Shown: one piece after another, positions 25,936-34,926 of the stretch
Layout: every line of letters starts with the position of its first letter
Numbering within the stretch: position 1 is the first letter of the stretch
Source: Pseudomonadota bacterium
GTDB lineage: Bacteria; Pseudomonadota; Gammaproteobacteria; Burkholderiales; SG8-39
Assembly: GCA_947455195.1 (NCBI GenBank)
Contig: CANGMI010000001.1
Span: 186,001-250,000 of the forward strand
Direction of reading: 5' to 3'
Length of the DNA stretch: 64,000 bases
Position numbers and translations under genes: made by a program
The notes under the pieces: generated by a model
The model's input: only the letters and a program-made list of their open reading frames with translations
Told to the model about the DNA's origin: nothing
The model's database searches: none

Positions 25936-28302
25936 ATGGCCACACCGTACATCGGCGTACCGGTTCAACGTCGTGAAGATCTGCGCTTTCTGACTGGCGC
26001 AGGCAACTACACCGACGACCTCACACTGCCGGGGCAGACCCATGCGGTCTTTGTCCGCTCGCCGCATGCGCACGCGCGCATCCGATCGGTGAAGACCGCC
26101 GCAGCGGCGCGTGCGCCCGGCGTGGTCGGCATCTTCACGGGCGAAGACGTTGCCGCTGCCAGGATCAACGGACTGCCGTGCGGCTGGCTGATTCACGGCA
26201 CCGACGGGCAACCGATGAAGGAGCCTGCGCACCCGATCCTCGCCCAGGGCAAGGTACGGCACGCCGGTGATCCGGTGGCCGTCGTGATCGCCGAGTCGCT
26301 CGCCCAGGCGCGCGACGCGGCCGAGCGAGTCGAGGTCGACTACGACTTGTTGCCGTCGGTTGTCGACTCGGTCGAGGCGCTGAAACCGGGCGCTCCGCTC
26401 GTGCACGACGATGTTGCTGCCAACCGGTGCTACACCTGGGCCATTGGTGACAAGGCAGCGACCGATGCCGCGTTTGCCAGCGCAGCGCATGTGACGACAC
26501 TGGAATTCCAGAACAACCGGCTGATTCCAAACCCGATCGAGCCGCGTGCGGTCAACGCGACCTACAGTCGCGCCGATGACAGCTACACGCTGCATGTCTC
26601 GAACCAGAACCCGCATGTCGAGCGCCTCCTGATGTGCGCCTTCGTCCTCGGGCTGCCCGAGCACAAGGTGCGGGTGGTGGCGCCGGATGTCGGCGGGGGC
26701 TTCGGATCGAAGATCTACCTGTACGCCGAAGACGTGGTGCTCACCTGGGCATCGAAGAAGGTCAACCGCCCCATCAAGTGGACTGCCGAGCGCTCCGAGT
26801 CGTTTCTCACCGATGCCCACGGCCGCGATCACCACACGCGAGCCCAACTGGCCCTTGATCGGGACGGCCGCTTTCTCGCACTGCGCGTGGACACCAAGGC
26901 CAACATGGGGGCCTACCTGTCGACCTTCGCCTCGGCGGTTCCGACGATCCTGTATGCCACATTGCTCGCCGGACAGTACGCCACACCGCACATTCACTGC
27001 GAAGTGACCGCCGTGTTCACCAACACGGCACCGGTCGATGCCTATCGAGGGGCAGGACGACCCGAGGCCACTTATGTGGTCGAGCGCATCGTCGAGGCCG
27101 CTGCACGTGAAATGAAGATCGACCCGGCAGCGCTGCGCCGGCGCAACTTCATCCGGTCCTTCCCCTACCAGACGCCGGTAGCGCTGCTGTACGACACCGG
27201 CGACTACGAGGCGACTCTCGACCGCGCGATCGAGATGGCCGATGTGGCGGGCTTCCCGGCGCGCCGTGCCGAAGCCGCGCGCCGCGGGAAGCTGCGCGGC
27301 CTCGGATACGCCTGTTACATCGAGGCCTGCGGCATTGCGCCCTCCTCGGTTGCCGGCAGCCTGGGGGCCCGAGCCGGTCTCTTCGAAGCTGGCGAAGTAC
27401 GCGTTCACCCGACCGGCAAGGTCACGGTCTTTACCGGCAGCCATGCACACGGGCAGGGTCACGAGACGACCTTTGCCCAGGTCGTCGCCGACCGTCTGGG
27501 CATCTCGATGGACGACGTGGAAATCGTCCACGGCGACACCTCGAAGGTACTGTTCGGCATGGGTACCTACGGCAGCCGATCGCTCGCCGTCGGTGGCACC
27601 GCCATCGTGAAGGCGCTCGACAAGGTCGTCGCCAAGGGGCGCAAGATTGCAGCGCACCTCCTCGAGGCGGCCGAATCCGACATCGAATTCGCTGATGGCC
27701 AGTTCCGGGTTGCAGGCACTGACCGCTCGAAGGCCTTTGCAGAAATCGCCCTCACGGCCTATGTGCCGCATAACTTCCCGCACGACAAGCTCGAGCCCGG
27801 CCTGAACGAGAACGCCTTTTACGATCCGAGCAACTTCACCTTCCCCGCCGGCACCTATGTCTGCGAAGTCGAAGTCGACCCTGAAACCGGTATCGTCCGC
27901 ATCGAGCGCTTCGTGGCCGTGGATGACTTTGGCAACATCATCAATCCGATGATCGTCGAGGGTCAGGTTCACGGCGGCCTGGTGCAGGGTCTGGGTCAGG
28001 CGATGAACGAGTGCGGCATCTACGACAGCGGCTCGGGCCAACTCACCACGGGCACCTTCCTGGACTACTGCATGCCGCGTGCCGATGACATGCCGAGTTT
28101 CCAGGTGGATACCCGATCGACACCGTGTACCCACAACCCGCTCGGGGTGAAGGGTTGTGGCGAAGCGGGCGCCATCGGCTCGCCGCCGGCACTGATGAAC
28201 GCGATCACCGATGCTCTGGGCGTGGCCGACTTCGCCATGCCCGCCACCCCTCAGCGCGTCTGGGCTACCCTGCAGCAAGCCCAGCGCAAACAGGCTGCCT
28301 GA
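25936..28302 (+). CDS. molybdenum hydroxylase large subunit (form II CoxL-like)
   Basis: 788 residues. It carries the molybdopterin-cytosine-dinucleotide active site. Visible landmarks are the N-terminal [18 protein letters not shown], the cofactor loop [15 protein letters not shown], the active-site loop [10 protein letters not shown] and the catalytic Glu in [19 protein letters not shown] marks form II proteins; form I CO dehydrogenases have AYRCSFR. So genuine CO oxidation is unlikely and another aromatic or heterocyclic substrate is more probable. It lies between the small and medium subunits. Confidence 0.94.
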   Translation: MATPYIGVPVQRREDLRFLTGAGNYTDDLTLPGQTHAVFVRSPHAHARIRSVKTAAAARAPGVVGIFTGEDVAAARINGLPCGWLIHGTDGQPMKEPAHPILAQGKVRHAGDPVAVVIAESLAQARDAAERVEVDYDLLPSVVDSVEALKPGAPLVHDDVAANRCYTWAIGDKAATDAAFASAAHVTTLEFQNNRLIPNPIEPRAVNATYSRADDSYTLHVSNQNPHVERLLMCAFVLGLPEHKVRVVAPDVGGGFGSKIYLYAEDVVLTWASKKVNRPIKWTAERSESFLTDAHGRDHHTRAQLALDRDGRFLALRVDTKANMGAYLSTFASAVPTILYATLLAGQYATPHIHCEVTAVFTNTAPVDAYRGAGRPEATYVVERIVEAAAREMKIDPAALRRRNFIRSFPYQTPVALLYDTGDYEATLDRAIEMADVAGFPARRAEAARRGKLRGLGYACYIEACGIAPSSVAGSLGARAGLFEAGEVRVHPTGKVTVFTGSHAHGQGHETTFAQVVADRLGISMDDVEIVHGDTSKVLFGMGTYGSRSLAVGGTAIVKALDKVVAKGRKIAAHLLEAAESDIEFADGQFRVAGTDRSKAFAEIALTAYVPHNFPHDKLEPGLNENAFYDPSNFTFPAGTYVCEVEVDPETGIVRIERFVAVDDFGNIINPMIVEGQVHGGLVQGLGQAMNECGIYDSGSGQLTTGTFLDYCMPRADDMPSFQVDTRSTPCTHNPLGVKGCGEAGAIGSPPALMNAITDALGVADFAMPATPQRVWATLQQAQRKQAA

Positions 28303-28358
28303 CACACCGGCACGCCGGAACGACCGCACCGCGCAACGACATTTCAGGAGAAAACACG

Positions 28359-29159
28359 ATGTACGCTTTCCGATACCAGACTGCCTCCAGCGCGGCCGAT
28401 GCAGCCTCGCGCCTTGCTGCCCACGAAGACGCCAAGCTCCTCGCCGGTGGTCAGACCATGATCGCCTCGATGAAACTGCGCCTCGCCTCGCCCAGCGACC
28501 TGATCGATCTGGCCGGCGCTGCCGACCTGCGCGGCATCACGGTGGATGCAAGGGGCGTCACGCTGGGGGCGATGTCGCGTCACGCCGAGGTCGCCCGCTC
28601 GGCCGAGGTGCAGAAAGCCCTCCCGGTGCTCGCCAAACTTGCCGGCGGCATCGGTGACCGGATGGTGCGCAACATGGGCACCATGGGGGGCTCGGTGGCC
28701 AACAACGACCCGGCAGCAGACTACCCCGCCGCGGTGCTCGGCCTGAACGCCACGGTGACCACCACCACCCGCTCGATTGCCGCCGATGACTTCTTCCTCG
28801 GCATGTACGAAACCGCGCTGCAACCGGGCGAGATCATCACCTCGATCAGCTTCCCGATCCCGAAGCGCGCGGCCTACATGAAGTTCAAGAACCCGGCCTC
28901 GCGCTATGCGATGGTGGGTGTTCTCGTGGCACAACTGGCCGATGGCAGCGTTCGCGTCGCGGTCACCGGTGCCGGTCCGGTGGTATTCCGCGTGGCCGCC
29001 ATGGAAAAGGCCCTCGAGGCAAGCTTCACCCCGGCCGCCGTAGCCTCGATCAAGGTGCCGGCCGATGGCCTGAACGCCGACATTCATGCCCAGGCCGACT
29101 ACCGTGCCCACCTCATCACGGTAATGGCCAAGCGTGCCGTCGAGGCAGCACTGGCCTGA
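28359..29159 (+). CDS. molybdenum hydroxylase medium subunit, FAD-binding
   Basis: 266 residues from the ATG at 28359 behind AGGAG. Longer upstream frames overlap the large subunit and are rejected. FAD-binding features are AKLLAGGQTMIASMKLRLA near the N-terminus and the GGSVANNDPAADYPAA stretch near residue 110, both typical of the CoxM/CutM family. It completes the three-subunit enzyme and passes electrons from the iron-sulfur subunit to the acceptor. Confidence 0.94.
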   Translation: MYAFRYQTASSAADAASRLAAHEDAKLLAGGQTMIASMKLRLASPSDLIDLAGAADLRGITVDARGVTLGAMSRHAEVARSAEVQKALPVLAKLAGGIGDRMVRNMGTMGGSVANNDPAADYPAAVLGLNATVTTTTRSIAADDFFLGMYETALQPGEIITSISFPIPKRAAYMKFKNPASRYAMVGVLVAQLADGSVRVAVTGAGPVVFRVAAMEKALEASFTPAAVASIKVPADGLNADIHAQADYRAHLITVMAKRAVEAALA

Positions 29160-29166
29160 TGCACTC

Positions 29167-29190
29167 CGGGGCTCGGCAGGCCGAGCCCCG
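29167..29190. terminator. GC-rich hairpin between convergent genes
   Basis: A perfect 10-bp stem (29167-29176 with 29181-29190) closed by a CAGG loop lies between the stops of the medium subunit gene and the facing Bug receptor gene. It has no U-tract on either side, so it may need Rho or act as a barrier, but position and stability make a bidirectional terminator likely. Confidence 0.6.
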
Positions 29191-29210
29191 ATACGTTCTG
29201 CTGCGGACGA

Positions 29211-30305
29211 TCAGTCGTCCGCGGTAAAGCCGGAGGCTTTCACCACCGGCCCCCAGGCTTCGAGATCGTTGCGGATGACCGGCGCAAACGCCGCCGGCGC
29301 GAGCACGTAAGGCTCGATCGCGAACTTCTCCATGCCCTGACGCACCTCATCGCTGGTCGCCGCCTCGGCAATGACCCGGGCCAGGCGCGCGGTGATGTCG
29401 GCCGGTGTGCGGGCCGGCGCGAAGAATCCGATCCAGGTCTCGACCACGAGGTCACGATAACCCGACTCGACGAAGGTGGGTGCTTCGGGCAGGAATCGGC
29501 TGCGCGCAGCACCCGTGGTGGCGAGCGCCCGCAGACGCCCACTGCGAATATGGGGCAGCACTTCAGCCAGCGGATTGACGCTGACCGCGATCTGCCCGCC
29601 CAGCAGATCCTGCAACGCCGGGGCCCCGCCCTTGTAGTGGACGGCGGTCATCTCGACGCCCGAGGCGCGCGAGAGCATCACGCCCACGAAATGGGGCGTA
29701 CCGCCCGGTGATGTCGTGGCATAGGAGGCTTGCTTCGGATGCTCGCGGCACCACTGGACGAAATCGGCGACGCTGCGTACCCCGTCACCCATGAGCGGGC
29801 CCGCAGTCAGGACCAGGGTCGATCGTGACCCGGGCGTCAGCGGAGCGAAGTCGCGCTGCACGTCGTAGGCCAGTCGGCGGAAGCTGTGCGGATAGACCGT
29901 CATGATGAAATCGGGGGTGAAGAGCAGCGTGCTGCCATCGGGCTCGGCGTTCCTCACGAAATCGACCGCAAGTCGTGCCGATGCCCCCACGCGATTCTCG
30001 ACGATGACGCCACCGGGAAACGCCGGGCGCAAGCGGTCGGCGATCATGCGCGCGATCACATCGGTGGCCCCACCGGCCGGGAAGCCGACCACGAGACGCA
30101 GCGGCTTCTGCGCGGCTTGCGCACGGGCACCGTTGCCAAGCCCCATCCCGACGGCAGCGAAGGCGGCGCCTGCTGCCAGGATGCGTCGCCGTGACCGGCG
30201 GTCGACTGCGCTCGTGGGTGCCCTGTTGGATACAGACGCGTCCGATGCACCCGTTGATTCGAACAGTGTCGATGCCGCGTCTGATGCGCGATGCGATGAC
30301 TGCAT
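29211..30305 (-). CDS. Bug-type periplasmic solute receptor (TTT family)
   Basis: 364 residues from the ATG at 30305, which has a perfect AAGGAGG upstream. An export signal with a twin-arginine-like SRRRILAAGA precedes the mature start near residue 65. The Bug fold is shown by LRLVVGFPAGGATDVIARMIADRL, VIVENRVGASA, and the MTAVHYKGGAPALQDLLGGQI segment. It binds a small, often carboxylated, solute. No TctA/TctB membrane genes are nearby. Convergent with the molybdenum hydroxylase run and divergent from moxR. Confidence 0.92.
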   Translation of the reverse strand: MQSSHRASDAASTLFESTGASDASVSNRAPTSAVDRRSRRRILAAGAAFAAVGMGLGNGARAQAAQKPLRLVVGFPAGGATDVIARMIADRLRPAFPGGVIVENRVGASARLAVDFVRNAEPDGSTLLFTPDFIMTVYPHSFRRLAYDVQRDFAPLTPGSRSTLVLTAGPLMGDGVRSVADFVQWCREHPKQASYATTSPGGTPHFVGVMLSRASGVEMTAVHYKGGAPALQDLLGGQIAVSVNPLAEVLPHIRSGRLRALATTGAARSRFLPEAPTFVESGYRDLVVETWIGFFAPARTPADITARLARVIAEAATSDEVRQGMEKFAIEPYVLAPAAFAPVIRNDLEAWGPVVKASGFTADD

Positions 30306-30419
30306 GTGCTCCTCCTTGTTGGGGTCAGGCACCCTGGCGAACCGGTCTGTCAGGACGATACGTACGGTACCCGCTGCTACAATTGCGAGTCTACACGTGC
30401 ACCCCACAGGTCCCGCCTC

Positions 30420-31331
30420 ATGAGCACCATTCCGAACAACATCGATGCCACGATGGACCTGCTTGCCGGGGCCGACTATGTCGCCGAGCGCAGCCTGGGC
30501 ACCGCGGTCTTCCTCGCCTTGCGCATGGGCCGTCCCCTCTTTCTCGAGGGTGAAGCGGGCGTCGGCAAGACCGAAATCGCCAAGGTGCTTGCACGAACCC
30601 TCGGGCGCGAGCTGGTGCGACTGCAGTGCTATGAGGGGCTCGACGTCGCTCAGGCGGTGTACGAGTGGAACTACTCGCGTCAGATGATCGAACTGCGCCT
30701 GGCCGAGGCCTCGGGCGAAACCTCGCGCGACCAGTTGGGGGCCGACCTCTTCTCCGAGAAATTCCTGATCGAACGCCCGATCCTGCACGCCCTCCGGGGT
30801 GCGCCGGGCGCCGCGCCCGTTCTGCTCATCGACGAACTCGATCGCACCGACGAACCCTTCGAAGCGTATCTGCTCGAAGTGCTCTCCGACTTCCAGGTCA
30901 CCATTCCGGAGATGGGCACGGTAAAGGCGGTTGAACCCCCGATCGTGGTGATCACCTCCAACCGTACCCGAGAGATCCATGACGCGGTGAAGCGCCGCTG
31001 TCTCTATCACTGGGTCGATTACCCGAGCGCGGTACGCGAACTCGAGATCCTGCGCCTCAAGGCACCGCACGCAAGCGAAACCCTGACCCGCGAAGTGGTG
31101 GGTTTCGTGCAGAAGCTGCGCAGCATGGAACTCTTCAAGTCGCCCGGCATCGCCGAAACCATCGACTGGTCGATGGCGCTCACACAACTGGACAAGCTCG
31201 CGCTCGACCCCGATGTCATCAACGACACGCTGGGCGTCCTCCTCAAGTACCAGGACGACATTGCCCGCGTGCAGGGCAGCGAAGCGGCACGCCTGCTCGC
31301 CGAAGTGCGCGCCGAACGGCAGTCGTCGTAG
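30420..31331 (+). CDS. MoxR-type AAA+ ATPase (CoxD-like)
   Basis: 303 residues from the ATG at 30420. Walker A is GEAGVGKTE (about residue 45), Walker B is VLLIDELDRTDE, and sensor 1 lies in VVITSNRTREIHDA. MoxR ATPases work with VWA partners as chaperones; in CO dehydrogenase clusters CoxD and CoxE take part in active-site maturation. The VWA gene begins 22 bases downstream. A TACAAT -10-like hexamer lies at 30378-30383. Confidence 0.92.
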   Translation: MSTIPNNIDATMDLLAGADYVAERSLGTAVFLALRMGRPLFLEGEAGVGKTEIAKVLARTLGRELVRLQCYEGLDVAQAVYEWNYSRQMIELRLAEASGETSRDQLGADLFSEKFLIERPILHALRGAPGAAPVLLIDELDRTDEPFEAYLLEVLSDFQVTIPEMGTVKAVEPPIVVITSNRTREIHDAVKRRCLYHWVDYPSAVRELEILRLKAPHASETLTREVVGFVQKLRSMELFKSPGIAETIDWSMALTQLDKLALDPDVINDTLGVLLKYQDDIARVQGSEAARLLAEVRAERQSS

Positions 31332-31353
31332 CCCGCACCCAGGCATCGCCGCC

Positions 31354-32604
31354 ATGGTTGATCCTGCCCTGCTCGAGCGACTGCTCCCCGGCACCGCTTC
31401 GGGCAAGCTCGCCGAGAACGTGATGCACTTTGCGCGTCTGCTGCGGGCTGCCGGCCTGCCGGTGGGACCGCACAAGGTGCTGGGCGCGCTCGAAGCCCTG
31501 CAGACGGCGGGCGTCGAGCGGCGTGACGACTTCTACTGGACGCTTGCGAGCGTGCTCATCGATCGGCGCGAACAGTTCGAGATCTTCGATCAGGCCTTTC
31601 ACATCTTCTGGCGCGACCCCAAACTGCTCGAGCGCGCCATGTCGATGATGATGCCGGCGGTGCAGGGGCGCATGGACGAGCAGGGCACGCCCCCGCCGAA
31701 CCGGCTCGCTGAAGCGCTGATGCCCAAGCAACAACGGGATGACACGCGGGCCGAAGAAGATGAAGTCGTGCTCGACGCCTCGTTCACCGCCTCCGAACGC
31801 GAGGTGCTGCAACGCGCTGACTTCGAGACGATGACCAACGCCGAACTGGCCGAAGCGAAAAAGATCATCAGCCAGTTGCGCTTGCCGATTCCCGAAGTAC
31901 GCACCCGCCGACTGCATCCCGACCCACGAGGCCGCCGAGTCGATCTGCGTGCCACGATGCGCGCCTCATTGAGATCGGGCGGCGAAATCCTGACCCTGCC
32001 ACGGCGCGCGCAGACGCTCGAGCACCCGCCTCTGGTGGTGCTGTGCGATGTGTCGGGCTCGATGAACCGGTACTCGCGGATGTTCCTGCACTTCCTGCAC
32101 GCCATCACCAATGACCGTGACCGCGTGCATGCCTTCGTCTTCGGCACACGCCTCACCAATGTCACGCGACAACTGCGCCATCGCGATGTCGATGTCGCCA
32201 TGAACGCCGTCGCCGACACGGTGGCCGACTGGTCGGGTGGTACCCGGATCGGCGCCTCGATTCACGACTTCAACCAGCGCTGGTCGCGCCGGGTACTCGG
32301 TCAGAACGCGGTGATCCTGCTCATCTCCGACGGACTCGATCGCGACCTCGGGCGTGAACTCTCGAAGGAAATGGATCGGCTGCACAAGTCCTGCCACCGG
32401 CTGCTGTGGCTCAACCCGCTGCTGCGCTACCGCGACTTCGAGGCGCGTCCAGCGGGCATTCGCGCGATGCTGCCCCACGTCGATGTGTTCATGTCGGCGC
32501 ACAACATCGACAGCCTCATCGAACTGGGCAAGGTGCTCAACCAGCCCAGTGCCCGCGGTGCGCTCGCGAGCACGCGAGCCGCGAGGGCGAGCTTCGGGGT
32601 CTAG
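31354..32604 (+). CDS. VWA domain protein (CoxE-like)
   Basis: 416 residues from the ATG at 31354. The C-terminal von Willebrand A domain carries the metal-ion site DVSGSMNRYS and, later, SDGLDRDLG. The N-terminal half is the CoxE-type region (MHFARLLRAAGLPVGPHKVL). It pairs with the MoxR ATPase just upstream. The pair probably matures or remodels one or more of the molybdenum hydroxylases encoded on either side. Confidence 0.92.
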   Translation: MVDPALLERLLPGTASGKLAENVMHFARLLRAAGLPVGPHKVLGALEALQTAGVERRDDFYWTLASVLIDRREQFEIFDQAFHIFWRDPKLLERAMSMMMPAVQGRMDEQGTPPPNRLAEALMPKQQRDDTRAEEDEVVLDASFTASEREVLQRADFETMTNAELAEAKKIISQLRLPIPEVRTRRLHPDPRGRRVDLRATMRASLRSGGEILTLPRRAQTLEHPPLVVLCDVSGSMNRYSRMFLHFLHAITNDRDRVHAFVFGTRLTNVTRQLRHRDVDVAMNAVADTVADWSGGTRIGASIHDFNQRWSRRVLGQNAVILLISDGLDRDLGRELSKEMDRLHKSCHRLLWLNPLLRYRDFEARPAGIRAMLPHVDVFMSAHNIDSLIELGKVLNQPSARGALASTRAARASFGV

Positions 32605-32610
32605 TGTCAG

Positions 32611-32625
32611 GGGCGCGGCTCGCCC
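32611..32625. terminator. short GC hairpin between convergent genes
   Basis: GGGCG (32611-32615) and CGCCC (32621-32625) form a short stem with a 5-base loop, in the 24 bases between the VWA gene stop and the stop of the facing large-subunit gene. It is weak and without a U-tract. Confidence 0.3.
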
Positions 32626-32628
32626 TCC

Positions 32629-34926
32629 TCAATCGCGCAGCAGACGCAGCATCTGCGGTGGCGTGACGGGCAGCGTTCGAACGGCGCCGGGCTTTCCGAT
32701 GGCGGCGTCGATGGCCGCCGCAATGGCCGCACCGGCTGCGTTGATGCCCCCTTCGCCCGCCCCCTTGACGCCCAGCGGATTGATCGGACTGGGTGCATCC
32801 TCGGTCACCAGGGTCTCGATGAGCGGAATCTCGGGCGCGGTAGGCATGAGATAGTCGGCAAGCGTGGTTGCCAGTGGCTGCCCCTCGCTGTCGTAGGTGA
32901 AGGCCTCGAAGAGCGCACCGCCGATACCCTGCACGGCCCCACCGACAAACTGCCCCTCGACCAGCATCGGGTTCACCGCGCGGCCCACATCGCTTGCCAC
33001 CAGATACCGCTCGATGGCAACCGCACCGGTGCCACGATCGACACGCACCACCGCTGCATGGATGCCGTAGGGGTAGTTCATGTGGTCGGTGCGAAACCAG
33101 CCCTCGGCCGCGAGCGCCGTGCCCGGGGGGGCGGCATCGATCTTCGCACGCAGGTTGCGAGCAGCCACCATGGCGGCGCTGCCGGTCATGACCGTGACGC
33201 GCGACGCGAAGGTGCCCATGCCGTAGTCGATGCGATCGGTCCGCCCATGCACGACACGAATGCGCTCGATCGGCAGGCCGAGTTCATCGGCACAGATCTG
33301 CGCCACCACCGTCTCGACGCCCTGCCCGACCGATGTGACACCGGTGACGACCTCGACATCACCCGCAGCGTCGATCGAAATGAGCACCTTGTCTGCCGGC
33401 CCGAGGCCACTCTTCTCGACGAAGAACGCCATGCCGAGCCCGACCGCTTCTCCGGCTGCCCGGCGTGCTGCCAGTTCGGCTTCGAGCCGCCGATGATCGA
33501 GACGCTCGAGGACGCGTACGAGCAGCCGGGCATAGTCGCCCGAGTCGTAGACCACCGGCGTTCCGAGCGCGGTGTAACCCCGCGCGAAGGGCATCTGATC
33601 GGCGCGAATGAGATTGCGTCGCCGTATCTCGAGCGCATCGAGGCCCAACCGGTCGCCGATGGCATCGAGCAGGCGCTCGCGCGCGAAGGTGCTCTCGAAC
33701 CGGCCCGGGGCGCGATAGGTGCCGGCGGGCGTCTTGTGGGTGAGTCGCACATGCGCGCGTGCACGCAGGGCCGGCACGACATAAGGCCCGGGCAGCATGG
33801 CCGCCGCCAGATCAGCTACCGTGACGCCATGGGTACGCACGTAGCCACCCTGATCGGCAAAGATCTCGTCCTCGAGTCCGAGGATGAACCCGTCGGCAGC
33901 CACCGCGGCGCGCAGGCGATGCACCTGATCGCGCGAGTGATTGGCCGCGATCAGGTGCTCGTAGCGATCTTCGATCCACTTCACCGGGCACGACAGGCGC
34001 ATGGCCGCATGGCAGACGAGCACGTCTTCCGGATAGAGTTCGCCGCGGATGCCAAAGCCCCCACCGACATGCCCTTCTTCGAGCTGGATCATCTCGGCAG
34101 GCAGGTCGAGCATGTCGGCAATGCGATCGCGGTTGTAGTGCGGCACCTTGGCCGCCCCTTGTACGGTGAGCACCCCGCGCGCCGGATCGAAGCGCGCGAC
34201 GGCCCCGCGCGACTCCATGGGCGAGCCGCTGTGGCGGCCCACCGCCACCTCGAGTTCGACCACGTGAGCCGCGGCACGGAAGGCCGCGTCGATATCGCCG
34301 CAGGCCTTCTCGACGACGGCTGCCTCGCTCATGAGACCAGGGAGCGTACCGGGCTTGAACTCATGCACGGGGTCGAGCGCGCTGAGCGCGACGGGCAGGC
34401 TCTCGATGTCGCAGATGACGCGCTCGGCCGCATCCTCGGCCGCATGCGTGGTGGTCGCAAAGACCACCGCCACCGGGTCACCGACATAGCGTACATGCGT
34501 ATCGGCCAGCACCCGCTGCTGATAGGGCTCGAGGCCGGGAACGGCCGTGAGACGCACCCCGATCGGGGGCAGGTCGGTGACATCAGCCGCTGTCCATGCA
34601 GCCACGAAGCCGGGCGTGCGGCGAGCGGCCGACAGGTCGACCGAGCGCAGGCGGCCGAAGGCCACGGGCGACCGCACGACACGCATGTGAACCTGACCAG
34701 GGAGGTCGATGTCATCGACGAAACGGGCGGTACCAAGGAGGAGCGGCGGGTCTTCGAGGCGCCGCTGCGAGCGCCCGACAAGACCGCCGCACGCCTGTGC
34801 ACCCTGCTCGCCCTGTGCACCCTGTGCACCCTGTGCGCCCTGTGCGCCCTGTGCGCCCTTCACGCCCTGCCGGCCCGGGGTAACCTGCGAGCCCGGCGCA
34901 CCCGGTGTCTTGGACGGCTCCATCAT
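32629..34926 (-). CDS. molybdenum hydroxylase large subunit with collagen-like N-terminus
   Basis: 765 residues. The start overlaps the stop of the preceding large-subunit gene (ATGA, 34923-34926). Residues about 20-45 are a Gly-x-x collagen-like tract rich in GAQ, absent from the family. The domain proper begins at RSQRRLEDPPLLLGTARFVDDI. The cofactor loop is GGGFGIRGELYPEDV, the active-site loop TYRAPGRFES, and the catalytic Glu is in GVKGAGEGG. No small or medium subunit gene is adjacent, so it must share those at 25426/28359, use others elsewhere, or pair with its twin. Confidence 0.9.
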   Translation of the reverse strand: MMEPSKTPGAPGSQVTPGRQGVKGAQGAQGAQGAQGAQGEQGAQACGGLVGRSQRRLEDPPLLLGTARFVDDIDLPGQVHMRVVRSPVAFGRLRSVDLSAARRTPGFVAAWTAADVTDLPPIGVRLTAVPGLEPYQQRVLADTHVRYVGDPVAVVFATTTHAAEDAAERVICDIESLPVALSALDPVHEFKPGTLPGLMSEAAVVEKACGDIDAAFRAAAHVVELEVAVGRHSGSPMESRGAVARFDPARGVLTVQGAAKVPHYNRDRIADMLDLPAEMIQLEEGHVGGGFGIRGELYPEDVLVCHAAMRLSCPVKWIEDRYEHLIAANHSRDQVHRLRAAVAADGFILGLEDEIFADQGGYVRTHGVTVADLAAAMLPGPYVVPALRARAHVRLTHKTPAGTYRAPGRFESTFARERLLDAIGDRLGLDALEIRRRNLIRADQMPFARGYTALGTPVVYDSGDYARLLVRVLERLDHRRLEAELAARRAAGEAVGLGMAFFVEKSGLGPADKVLISIDAAGDVEVVTGVTSVGQGVETVVAQICADELGLPIERIRVVHGRTDRIDYGMGTFASRVTVMTGSAAMVAARNLRAKIDAAPPGTALAAEGWFRTDHMNYPYGIHAAVVRVDRGTGAVAIERYLVASDVGRAVNPMLVEGQFVGGAVQGIGGALFEAFTYDSEGQPLATTLADYLMPTAPEIPLIETLVTEDAPSPINPLGVKGAGEGGINAAGAAIAAAIDAAIGKPGAVRTLPVTPPQMLRLLRD
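34794..34865 (-). repeat. 9-bp tandem repeats encoding a collagen-like tract
   Basis: Eight consecutive 9-base units of the form CCTGTGC[AG]C (six close copies, with one internal and one terminal variant) lie in the coding start of the large-subunit gene. On the coding strand each encodes Gly-Ala-Gln. Copy-number change would lengthen the tract without shifting frame. Confidence 0.8.

Noticed and set aside
25936-28302. True CO dehydrogenase (form I CoxL)
   Set aside because: The active-site loop is AYRGAGR rather than the AYRCSFR found in form I enzymes, so CO oxidation is not supported.
24391-28329. A 1,312-residue minus-strand frame
   Set aside because: It spans the antisense of the universal stress and the small and large hydroxylase subunit genes, all of which have clear family motifs and ribosome sites on the plus strand.
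30306-31475. Long N-terminal extension of the Bug receptor at 29211
   Set aside because: It is the antisense of the MoxR gene; the ATG at 30305 has a perfect Shine-Dalgarno sequence and is followed by an export signal.
34794-34865. Phase-variable on/off switch
   Set aside because: The repeat unit is 9 bases, so copy-number change keeps the frame; only length variation is possible.
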